From positions 1-5,405 of the forward strand of contig WFYF01000321.1 in assembly GCA_015490255.1 (NCBI GenBank): a stretch of DNA of 5,405 nt. Reading direction: 5' to 3'. This document shows, one piece after another, positions 1 to 5,405 of this stretch. A program made the position numbers and the translations under genes. Origin of the DNA: Caldifarciminota bacterium. GTDB lineage: Bacteria; Hydrothermota; Hydrothermia; S141-80. Within the stretch, counting starts at the first letter, position 1; each line of letters begins with the position of its first letter. The notes beneath the pieces are model-generated. The model was not told the origin of the DNA, ran no database searches, and saw only the letters and a program-made list of their open reading frames with translations.

Positions 1-2797
1 CCCCGGCCAGCACCCGGGCGAGATACCGGCCGGTGTGGGACCGGGGATTCTGGGCGATGACTTCCGGAGGACCTTCGGCCACGATCTGGCCGCCCCGGTC
101 GCCCCCTTCCGGTCCCAGGTCAATCACCCAGTCGGCGGATTTGATCACGTCCAGGTTGTGTTCCACCACGATCACCGTGTTGCCGCCTTCCCGCAGCCGC
201 AACAGCACCTCCACCAGTTTCCGGACGTCCTCAAAATGGAGCCCCGTCGTGGGTTCGTCCAGGATATACAGGGTTTTCCCGGTGGGCACCTTGGAGAGTT
301 CCCGGGCCAGTTTGATGCGCTGGGCCTCACCCCCCGAAAGGGTGGGCGCCGGCTGGCCGAGCTGGAGATACCCCAGCCCCACCTCCCTGAGAAGACGCAG
401 ACGCCGTTCAATCTGGGGAATGGCGGAAAAGAACTCATACGCCTCGTCCACCGTCATCTCCAGCACGTCCGCGATGGTCTTCCCCTTATAGCGGATCTCC
501 AGCGTCTCCCGGTTATACCGCTTGCCCTTGCACACCTCGCAGGGCACATACACGTCCGGGAGAAACTGCATCTCAATCCGGACATAGCCGTCCCCCCGGC
601 AGGCCTCACACCGTCCCCCCCGCACGTTGAAGGAGAAACGGCCGGGCTTGTAGCCCCGGACCTTCGCCTCGGGCGTGGCGGCGAACAGGGCCCGGATGGG
701 GTCAAAAGCTTTGGTATACGTCGCAGGATTGGAACGCGGTGTTCTTCCGATGGGGCTCTGATCAATGTGGATCACCTTGTCAACGTGCTCCAGACCCAGG
801 ATTTCATCGTAGGGGCCGGGGGGTTCCAGCGAGCCGTAGAGGATGCGGCGCAGGGCCTTATAGAGGGTGTCCTGCACCAGGGAGGATTTTCCCGAGCCCG
901 AGACGCCCGTGACGGCGATGAGCAGTCCCAGGGGGAAGGAAACCGTGATGTTTTTCAGGTTGTTGGTGCGCACGCCTTTGAGCACCAGATACCGCCCATC
1001 GGGCTCCTTCCGGTGTTCCGGAAGGGGGACGGTGCGCCGGCCGGAGAGATACTGTCCCGTGAGGGACCGGGGGTGCTCCTTGATCACCTCCACCGGGCCT
1101 TCGGCCACGATCTCCCCACCCTGCTTGCCGGCCCCGGGACCCAGATCAATCACCCAGTCGGCGGATTCAATGGTTTCCTGGTCGTGTTCCACCACGATCA
1201 CCGTGTTGCCGAGATCCCGCAGGCGTTTGAGGGTCTGGATGAGCCGGTGGACGTCCCGGGGATGGAGGCCGATGGAGGGCTCGTCCAGGATATAGAGCAC
1301 GCCGGTGAGTCCGGAACCCAGGAGGCTGGCCAGGCGCACCCGCTGATCTTCCCCGCCCGAAAGGGTTTCGGTGGGCCGCTCCAGGGTGAGATACCCCAGG
1401 CCCACGTTCTCCAGAAACTCCAGCCGGGAGGCGATCTCCTTGATGACCTGGCGGGCGATGAGCTCCTCCCGTTCGGAAAGTTCCAGATTCAACAGGAACC
1501 GACGGGCTTCCTCCACGCTCATGCGGGCAACGTCCCAGATGGATTTCCCGCCCACCGTGACGGCCAGGGCCTCTTTCTTCAGGCGGGCGCCCTTGCAGGC
1601 CGGGCAGGGATGCATCACCATAAAACGTTCAATTTCGCTCCTGACCCAGTCGGATTCGGTTTCGTGATAGCGGCGCCACAGGGAAGGAATTACGCCTTCC
1701 CAGTCAAAGTAATCCCGCTCGGGATGGTCTATGTCAAAATCCGTGGGGTCCTCGGTTCCGAACAAGATGAGGTTGCGGAAATCCTCCGGAAGGTCTTTCC
1801 AGGGGGTTTCCAGACTCACGCCATAGGTTCGGGCCAGACGCTGGATTTTTCGGAGGAGCATGGGAGAGGGCGGTCCCCAGGGCTTGATGGCTCCGGTCAG
1901 GATGGAGAGATGGGGCCGGACCACCGCTTCCGGGTCCAGTTCAATCTTCACGCCGATGCCGGTGCACACCGGACAGGCACCGTAGGGAGAGTTGAAGGAA
2001 AACAAACGGGGCTCGGGTTCGGGCATGGAAAACCCGCACTTCGGACACATCAGGGTTTCGGCGAAGGTACGCTCCTCCTCCCCGATGATCACGGTGACCA
2101 CACCTTCCGCTTCCCGGAGGGCCACCTCCAGGCTCTCGGCCAGGCGGGAACGGATCCCTTCCCGGATGACCAGACGGTCCACCACGATCTCAATGGTGTG
2201 CTGCTTATAGCGCTCCAGTTCCGGAACTTCTTCAACCTCATAGAATTCCCCGTCCACCCGGACCCGCAGAAAGCCCTTCCGGGCGATTTTCTGAAAGAGA
2301 TCCCGGTAGATTCCCTTCCGTCCCCGCACCACCGGGGCCAGGATCATCAGGCGGGTGCCTTCAGGGAGCGCGAGGAGCTGGTCCACCATCTCGTCCACGG
2401 TCTGGGCTTTCAGGGGGGTGCCGTCGTGGGGACAGTGGGGTTTGCCGATCCGGGCGAAAAGCAGCCGGAGATAGTCGTAGATTTCGGTGACGGTGGCCAC
2501 GGTGGACCGGGGGTTCCGGGCGGCCTTGCGCTGCTCCACCGCGATGGCCGGGGAAAGCCCTTCAATGTGGTCCACATCGGGTTTTTCCATCATGCCCAGA
2601 AACTGCCGGGCATAGGCGGAAAGGCTCTCCACATACCGGCGCTGTCCTTCGGCATAGAGGGTGTCAAAGGCCAGGGAGGACTTTCCCGAACCGGAAAGCC
2701 CGGTGATCACGACAAACTTTTCCCTCGGGATGCGGACGTCAATGTTTTTCAGATTGTGCACCCGGATGCCGCGCGCCACGATCCACTTCACGCTCAC
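1..2797 (-). CDS. uvrA: UvrA, excinuclease ABC subunit A (3' end just outside window)
   Basis: UvrA is the cytoplasmic ATPase that, as a dimer, finds bulky DNA lesions and loads UvrB in nucleotide excision repair. I read 932 uninterrupted codons. First ATPase: Walker A GLSGSGKS at residues 33-40, signature LSGGE at 479-483, Walker B ILDEP with D505/E506, H-loop H538. Second ATPase: Walker A GVSGSGKS at 631-638 (K637), LSGGE at 820-824, D847/E848, H880. Zinc modules: C251/C254/C275/C278 and C730/C733/C753/C756, with a further CPAC at 398-401. The UvrB-binding (about 120-245) and insertion (about 280-395) regions are both present, so this is a class I UvrA rather than the shorter UvrA2 type. 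The GTG at 2797 is chosen because it lies 7 nt after AGGAGG; the next in-frame GTG at 2791 would be 13 nt away. The family is about 940-950 residues and the visible end matches the usual C-terminus (SHTGRYL), so only a few codons and the stop are missing. The first signature reads [13 protein letters not shown], a slight variant of the common GEAQRIRLA form. Confidence 0.98.
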   Translation of the reverse strand, partial: MSVKWIVARGIRVHNLKNIDVRIPREKFVVITGLSGSGKSSLAFDTLYAEGQRRYVESLSAYARQFLGMMEKPDVDHIEGLSPAIAVEQRKAARNPRSTVATVTEIYDYLRLLFARIGKPHCPHDGTPLKAQTVDEMVDQLLALPEGTRLMILAPVVRGRKGIYRDLFQKIARKGFLRVRVDGEFYEVEEVPELERYKQHTIEIVVDRLVIREGIRSRLAESLEVALREAEGVVTVIIGEEERTFAETLMCPKCGFSMPEPEPRLFSFNSPYGACPVCTGIGVKIELDPEAVVRPHLSILTGAIKPWGPPSPMLLRKIQRLARTYGVSLETPWKDLPEDFRNLILFGTEDPTDFDIDHPERDYFDWEGVIPSLWRRYHETESDWVRSEIERFMVMHPCPACKGARLKKEALAVTVGGKSIWDVARMSVEEARRFLLNLELSEREELIARQVIKEIASRLEFLENVGLGYLTLERPTETLSGGEDQRVRLASLLGSGLTGVLYILDEPSIGLHPRDVHRLIQTLKRLRDLGNTVIVVEHDQETIESADWVIDLGPGAGKQGGEIVAEGPVEVIKEHPRSLTGQYLSGRRTVPLPEHRKEPDGRYLVLKGVRTNNLKNITVSFPLGLLIAVTGVSGSGKSSLVQDTLYKALRRILYGSLEPPGPYDEILGLEHVDKVIHIDQSPIGRTPRSNPATYTKAFDPIRALFAATPEAKVRGYKPGRFSFNVRGGRCEACRGDGYVRIEMQFLPDVYVPCEVCKGKRYNRETLEIRYKGKTIADVLEMTVDEAYEFFSAIPQIERRLRLLREVGLGYLQLGQPAPTLSGGEAQRIKLARELSKVPTGKTLYILDEPTTGLHFEDVRKLVEVLLRLREGGNTVIVVEHNLDVIKSADWVIDLGPEGGDRGGQIVAEGPPEVIAQNPRSHTGRYLARVLAG
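158..185. repeat. 28-bp direct repeat in uvrA, copy in second ATPase domain
   Basis: These bases are identical to 1184-1211. They encode, on the minus strand, the GNTVIVVEH strand and H-loop around H880. A second identical block of 22 bp follows the same pairing (120-141 and 1146-1167, encoding SADWVID). This reflects the two homologous ATPase halves of UvrA, not an inserted element. Confidence 0.85.
1184..1211. repeat. 28-bp direct repeat in uvrA, copy in first ATPase domain
   Basis: This is the partner of the repeat at 158-185 and encodes the H-loop around H538. The spacing is 1026 bp, a multiple of three, as expected for equivalent codons in homologous domains. Confidence 0.85.
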
Positions 2798-2804
2798 GGT
2801 CTCA

Positions 2805-2810
2805 CCTCCT
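2805..2810 (-). promoter_or_regulatory. Shine-Dalgarno site of uvrA
   Basis: AGGAGG on the minus strand (within AAGGAGGTGA) lies 7 nt upstream of the GTG at 2797. It decides the start among several nearby GTG triplets, one of which overlaps the site itself. The match to the 16S rRNA anti-SD is near full length. Confidence 0.88.
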
Positions 2811-2820
2811 TGCGAGGAAA

Positions 2821-2849
2821 AGCATACAGAAAGGGCGATGAACCTTCAG
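2821..2849 (-). promoter_or_regulatory. Possible sigma70-type promoter of uvrA
   Basis: Read on the minus strand, a -10-like TATGCT (2821-2826, 4 of 6 to consensus) follows a -35-like CTGAAG (2844-2849, 3 of 6) with a 17-nt spacer. It would start transcription about 15-20 nt upstream of the uvrA GTG, giving a short leader that contains the Shine-Dalgarno site. The match is modest and rests on spacing and location. No recognisable LexA box overlaps it. Confidence 0.35.
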
Positions 2850-2914
2850 GCAGGTGGGGAACATCCGGCTTACGGGCAATCTGATCTTTCAGGAACCGGA
2901 AGCGTTGAAGGTTC
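2840..2914. promoter_or_regulatory. 9-bp inverted repeat spanning both divergent -35 boxes (candidate operator)
   Basis: GAACCTTCA at 2840-2848 and its exact reverse complement TGAAGGTTC at 2906-2914 are about 66 bp apart centre to centre. Each half covers most of the predicted -35 box of the promoter that fires away from the other copy, so the two promoters read outward with the same TGAAGGTTC at the same register. This could be a binding site for one regulator acting on both genes, or a chance similarity of -35 elements. No regulator gene is present to name. Confidence 0.35.
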
Positions 2915-2933
2915 TGTGCAGACGGGATACAAT
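2905..2933 (+). promoter_or_regulatory. Sigma70-type promoter of the secreted OB-fold protein gene
   Basis: TTGAAG (2905-2910, 4 of 6 to TTGACA) and TACAAT (2928-2933, 5 of 6 to TATAAT) are separated by exactly 17 nt. Transcription would start near 2940, leaving a leader of about 27 nt that carries the Shine-Dalgarno site. It is the best promoter match in the intergenic region and supports the TTG start at 2967. Confidence 0.65.
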
Positions 2934-2953
2934 AAGCCTGCGAACCATCCAAA

Positions 2954-2959
2954 AGGAGG
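2954..2959 (+). promoter_or_regulatory. Shine-Dalgarno site deciding the TTG start at 2967
   Basis: AGGAGG, inside AAAAGGAGGA, lies 7 nt before TTG at 2967. No ATG or GTG occurs in this frame between the site and 2967, and the first in-frame ATG (3021) would remove the signal peptide. The strong site therefore argues for a TTG initiation codon. Confidence 0.82.
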
Positions 2960-2966
2960 AACGGCG

Positions 2967-3014
2967 TTGCGCACTTTCTGGGTCCTGTTTTTTCTGGCTT
3001 CCCCCCTCGGGGCG
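2967..3014 (+). other. Predicted Sec signal peptide, residues 1-16
   Basis: The N-terminus reads [18 protein letters not shown] with TTG read as Met. A single basic residue (R2) is followed by a hydrophobic core of about nine residues (F4-S12), then P13 and a small-residue Leu-Gly-Ala cleavage site before Q17. There is no cysteine at +1, so it is not a lipoprotein. The length is short but acceptable. An Ala-Gln cleavage context is frequent in Bacteroidota/Calditrichota-type secreted proteins. Confidence 0.75.
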
Positions 3015-5405
3015 CAGTATATGCAGGTCCGGATTCAGGACATTCAATATACCACCGATCCCACCGGCGACTCTCCCCTCAACGGCCAGCGGGTGACCTT
3101 CACCGGAATCGTCACCGCGCCGCCCTCTGTCTGGCAGTTTTCCATCACCGGCTTTTTCGTCCAGGACACCACCGGTCCCTGGTCTGGGATCTACGTCTAC
3201 ACGGGAAACTTTTCCGGAACCCTTCCTCAGCTGGATGAAGGCGACAGCGTCCAGATCTGGGGGACAGTGACAGAATACAACGGCATCACCGAGATTTCCC
3301 CCCTGGATTCGGTGAAAATTCTCAAAAAGCGGGCGAGGATCATGCCCGCCCGGACGGTGGGGGCGGTCCATCTCTGCACGGGATGCGATTCATCGGAAGC
3401 CTATGAAGGCGTCCTGGTCCAGGTGGAAAACGCCGTGGTGGTGAACAACAACCTGGGTTTCGGAGAGTGGATGATCTCCGACGGCGGCCCCGGGGACACC
3501 GTCCGGGTGGACGATGCGGCGGGATACAGTTATGCCCCCGCCAACGGCGACACCCTCACCGCCGTGCGGGGGGTGCTCTTTTTCGCCTTCGGTGCCAGCA
3601 AAATTGAACCCCGGGGGGATCAGGACCTCTTTTTCCAGGATGCAGCCGGAAGCGGGCTGTGGTGGGTGAGCCCCTCCCTGGGGTTTGCCGGTGACACGGC
3701 CTCCCTGCGAATTTCGCTGGTGGGCAGCATTCCGGACACCCTCCACGGATTCCGGGTGTTCTTCCCCAGCGGAGGAAACCTGCTGTCTGCCACACCGGGG
3801 GGGGCCTTTGCCGGGGCCACCGCAAATGTGTCCCCCACCTTCCTGGACGTTTCGGGCTTCACCCTCCTTCAGGGCGACACGGGCTGGGTGGACGTCCAGT
3901 GGGTGGTCCCGCCGGAAGGGGATTACCTGATCACCGCGCAGACCTCGGAAAACAGCACGCCGAAGGGCCTTCCCGCCCTCGGTTTTGAAAGCGTCTCCCT
4001 CTCCGGATACCTGGCCGGGTCCGGAACCGCCTGGCTTGCCCCGGCCGAGGGCTTTGCCGGAACCCCCGTGGACCTGGAAGTGGCCTATGCGCTGAACCTC
4101 CCCGTTCAGCCTCCCCAGGGGGTGGCCCGGATCCGGGTGGAGGTGGTGGGGGATCACGTCTGGAACGGCAACGTCCAGACCGGTGGGGCTTTCACCGGTG
4201 CGCAGGTGAACGTCACGCCCACAGATTCCTCGGTGATGGTGGACCTTGTCGGTCTGAACGTCCTCTCCGGAGACACCGGACGACTGCTTCTCCTGGGCTA
4301 TACGCCCCAGGGGCTTCCCGGAAGCCGCCGGGTTCACGTGGAGAGCGGACGGGACTCCCTGGCGCCCCTGGCCGCAGGTCCCCTCCTGTTCGTGATCCGT
4401 CCGGACACCACGGGCATCCTGCCCCTATCGGTTTTTCACGACCCCGCGCTGGAGCCCCAGCTCCGGGGGCTCTCGGTGCGGGTTCAGGGAACCGTCACCG
4501 CCGTGATGCGGGACAAGGTGTTCCTCCAGGACGCCACGGGGGGCATCGTGCTGTATCGTCCGGAAGGAACCTTCCAGGTGGGCGACTCGGTGGAGGTGCA
4601 GGGGGTGTATGATCCCTACTACGGTCTGGCCGAACTCACCCCCGCCTCCCTGATGGCCGTGCTCGCCACCGGCCGGACCGTGACCCCCGACACCCTGGAT
4701 TTCGCCGCTATCGGAGAAAGCGTGGAGGGGCGCCTGGTGTATGTCCCCGGCGTGCACGTGGCAGGCGGCCGCACCTTTTTCGCCTCAGAAGGCGGACGCT
4801 ATGACACCACCACCAACGCGGTGGTGGCCCAGGATCTCTCCGGGCGGCAGCGCTGGATCTATGCCGAGGCCGGTTCGGGCCTTGCCGGCGTGGTGCTTCC
4901 TCCGGACACCTTCCACGTGATCGGCGTGGTGCAGCAGGACAGCCGGGAAGGGGTGTTTCAGTATGTGATCTCGCCCCGGGGTGTGGAGGACATTCTGCCC
5001 ACGGGCAAGGGGGCCGGCACCTTCACCCTTTCCTGGCCTTTCTTCACCGGGGATACCCTGGATTCGGTCTGGCTGGTGATGGACGCACCGGTGTCCATCG
5101 GTCAGGTGGTGATCACCTATCCGGCCGACAGTCTGCACATCGCCCGGGTGACCTACAGCAAACCCCTCACCGTGGATACCGTCGCCGGTGAAATCCGGCT
5201 GAGCTTCTCCCCGCAGGTCTCCCGGGATTCCCTCCTCCTTGAAGGGGTATTTCTCCGGGCTTCTCAGGTGGTGCTTTCCGCAGCCACCAGTCCGGACCCG
5301 GCTTCCGCGCCTGCACCGGTGCTCCGCTCGCCCATGATGGTCCGGACCGAATCCCTTGCTTCCATCCAGCAGCCGGGGCCGGACCATCATGGGCGAGCGG
5401 AGCAC
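2967..5405 (+). CDS. Large secreted protein with two OB-fold pairs and tandem cohesin-like repeats (3' end outside window)
   Basis: I read 813 codons with no stop. The function is not known. Residues 1-16 look like a signal peptide. Residues 19-116 resemble the OB fold of extracellular nucleases (YhcR-like), with the hallmark series [23 protein letters not shown] and EYNGITEI. Residues 127-225 form a second OB-like unit ending IEPRGDQDL. Two beta-rich repeats follow at about 232-331 and 354-475. A second OB pair lies at about 498-570 ([21 protein letters not shown]) and 578-680 (ending ISPRGVEDI). An unassigned beta domain at 685-770 is followed by a Pro/Ala-rich stretch. The only cysteines are C137 and C140. 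The turn motif GDT or PDT occurs ten times. No endonuclease/exonuclease/phosphatase, metallophosphatase or anchoring domain is visible. One may follow downstream, since YhcR-like OB folds often precede nuclease domains. A surface binding or scaffold role is inference. The last nine codons lie in a probable fold-back artefact and may be false. Confidence 0.9.
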   Translation, partial: MRTFWVLFFLASPLGAQYMQVRIQDIQYTTDPTGDSPLNGQRVTFTGIVTAPPSVWQFSITGFFVQDTTGPWSGIYVYTGNFSGTLPQLDEGDSVQIWGTVTEYNGITEISPLDSVKILKKRARIMPARTVGAVHLCTGCDSSEAYEGVLVQVENAVVVNNNLGFGEWMISDGGPGDTVRVDDAAGYSYAPANGDTLTAVRGVLFFAFGASKIEPRGDQDLFFQDAAGSGLWWVSPSLGFAGDTASLRISLVGSIPDTLHGFRVFFPSGGNLLSATPGGAFAGATANVSPTFLDVSGFTLLQGDTGWVDVQWVVPPEGDYLITAQTSENSTPKGLPALGFESVSLSGYLAGSGTAWLAPAEGFAGTPVDLEVAYALNLPVQPPQGVARIRVEVVGDHVWNGNVQTGGAFTGAQVNVTPTDSSVMVDLVGLNVLSGDTGRLLLLGYTPQGLPGSRRVHVESGRDSLAPLAAGPLLFVIRPDTTGILPLSVFHDPALEPQLRGLSVRVQGTVTAVMRDKVFLQDATGGIVLYRPEGTFQVGDSVEVQGVYDPYYGLAELTPASLMAVLATGRTVTPDTLDFAAIGESVEGRLVYVPGVHVAGGRTFFASEGGRYDTTTNAVVAQDLSGRQRWIYAEAGSGLAGVVLPPDTFHVIGVVQQDSREGVFQYVISPRGVEDILPTGKGAGTFTLSWPFFTGDTLDSVWLVMDAPVSIGQVVITYPADSLHIARVTYSKPLTVDTVAGEIRLSFSPQVSRDSLLLEGVFLRASQVVLSAATSPDPASAPAPVLRSPMMVRTESLASIQQPGPDHHGRAEH
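3021..3641 (+). repeat. First OB-fold pair (protein-level repeat, copy 1)
   Basis: Residues 19-225 contain two consecutive OB-like units. The first carries [39 protein letters not shown] and [10 protein letters not shown] in order. The linker ends in PARTV, and the next unit opens with [13 protein letters not shown] and ends IEPRGDQDL. The same order of landmarks recurs at 4458-5006, which indicates duplication of a two-domain block. It is divergent at DNA level and seen only in translation. Confidence 0.72.
3660..3959 (+). repeat. Cohesin-like beta repeat, copy 1
   Basis: Residues 232-331 share ordered landmarks with the next repeat: GFAG at 239-242, GGAFAGA at 278-284, NVSPT at 287-291 and GDTG at 303-306. 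The layout, with an early strand, then a GF.V.F strand, then NV..T and a late GD.G turn before a final strand, resembles cohesin or related beta-sandwich domains. The cohesin assignment is inference from pattern only. Confidence 0.6.
4026..4391 (+). repeat. Cohesin-like beta repeat, copy 2
   Basis: Residues 354-475 repeat the landmarks of copy 1: GFAG at 362-365, GGAFTGA at 406-412, NVTPT at 415-419 and GDTG at 435-438. The offset between copies is 123 to 132 residues, so small insertions have accumulated, mainly in the segment 376-405, which is longer than its counterpart. Divergence at DNA level indicates an old duplication. Confidence 0.6.
4458..5006 (+). repeat. Second OB-fold pair (protein-level repeat, copy 2)
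   Basis: Residues 498-680 replay the order of copy 1: [42 protein letters not shown], a linker with RTVTPDT, then [11 protein letters not shown] and a closing ISPRGVEDI. The first unit is shorter than in copy 1 because the loop between GTVTA and F.QD and the GIVLY to GDSV loop are trimmed. Confidence 0.68.
5319..5405. repeat. Perfect 27-bp inverted repeat ending on the last base (probable fold-back artefact)
   Basis: Bases 5319-5345 and 5379-5405 are exact reverse complements, with a 33-nt spacer. The first bases inside the arms (5346 and 5378) do not pair. The right arm stops exactly at the window end, so the repeat may continue beyond it. A fold-back chimera, or an assembly path turning back onto its own reverse strand, explains this best. 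The plus-strand reading frame stays open through it by chance, so residues 805-813 of the secreted protein are suspect. Confidence 0.9.

Noticed and set aside
35..2884. A 949-codon open frame on the plus strand antisense to uvrA
   Set aside because: It is the mirror of a GC-rich, strongly biased coding sequence. The minus strand encodes a complete motif-perfect UvrA, while the plus-strand product is low-complexity, rich in His, Gly, Pro and Gln, and shows no domain.
2881..2892. CTGATCTTTCAG as a possible LexA (SOS) box upstream of uvrA
   Set aside because: The half-sites CTG and CAG are separated by 6 nt rather than the 10 nt of the E. coli-type box, and there is no CGAAC-N4-GTTCG box of the Firmicutes type.
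2854..3096. An 80-codon plus-strand frame beginning with GTG in the intergenic region
   Set aside because: It has no Shine-Dalgarno site, starts upstream of the predicted promoter and overlaps the well-supported gene in another frame.
3390..4337. A 315-codon open frame on the minus strand inside the secreted protein gene
   Set aside because: It is a shadow frame with Gly/His/Pro-rich composition and no recognisable motif. The plus frame has a promoter, a Shine-Dalgarno site, a signal peptide and domain repeats.
4785..5405. A minus-strand open frame entering from the right edge
   Set aside because: It starts inside the fold-back arm, so its first codons merely repeat LRSPMMVR of the plus-strand protein, and the rest is an antisense shadow.
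5319..5405. Transcription terminator or hairpin telomere
   Set aside because: It lies inside an open coding frame, has no U-tract and a 33-nt loop, and ends exactly at the window edge. A fold-back artefact is the simpler explanation.

Overview
The window is GC-rich (roughly 60 percent, judged by eye) and bacterial. It holds two divergently transcribed genes separated by 169 bp, and both run off the window. The left half (1-2797, minus strand) is a nearly complete uvrA, the DNA-damage sensor of nucleotide excision repair. I translated it from end to end: 932 intact codons with all catalytic and zinc motifs, and only the last few residues and the stop lie beyond base 1. The right half (2967-5405, plus strand) is the first 813 codons of a large secreted protein with no stop inside the window.

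The secreted protein starts at a TTG behind a good Shine-Dalgarno sequence and a well-spaced sigma70-type promoter. It has a short signal peptide ending in a Gly-Ala-Gln context. Then come two OB-fold-like domains of the extracellular-nuclease (YhcR-like) type, two copies of a roughly 125-residue beta-rich repeat that looks cohesin-like, a second pair of OB-fold-like domains that align with the first pair, one more unassigned beta domain, and a Pro/Ala-rich stretch. No nuclease or other catalytic domain is visible in the part that is present, so the function is open.

The 169-bp divergent region holds a Shine-Dalgarno sequence and a possible promoter for each gene. A perfect 9-bp inverted repeat overlaps both predicted -35 boxes and is a candidate shared operator. 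No RNA genes, mobile elements, CRISPR arrays or terminators were seen.

The last 27 bases are an exact reverse complement of bases 5319-5345, and the repeat ends on the final base. This is best read as a fold-back assembly or amplification artefact at a contig end, so the last nine codons of the secreted protein should not be trusted.

Taxonomy cannot be fixed from this window. The signal peptide style and the secreted multi-OB architecture fit the FCB group or an uncultured candidate phylum (the Hydrothermae/WOR-3 or Calditrichota kind), as a low-confidence inference. uvrA is housekeeping. The two genes share a promoter region but show no obvious functional link.
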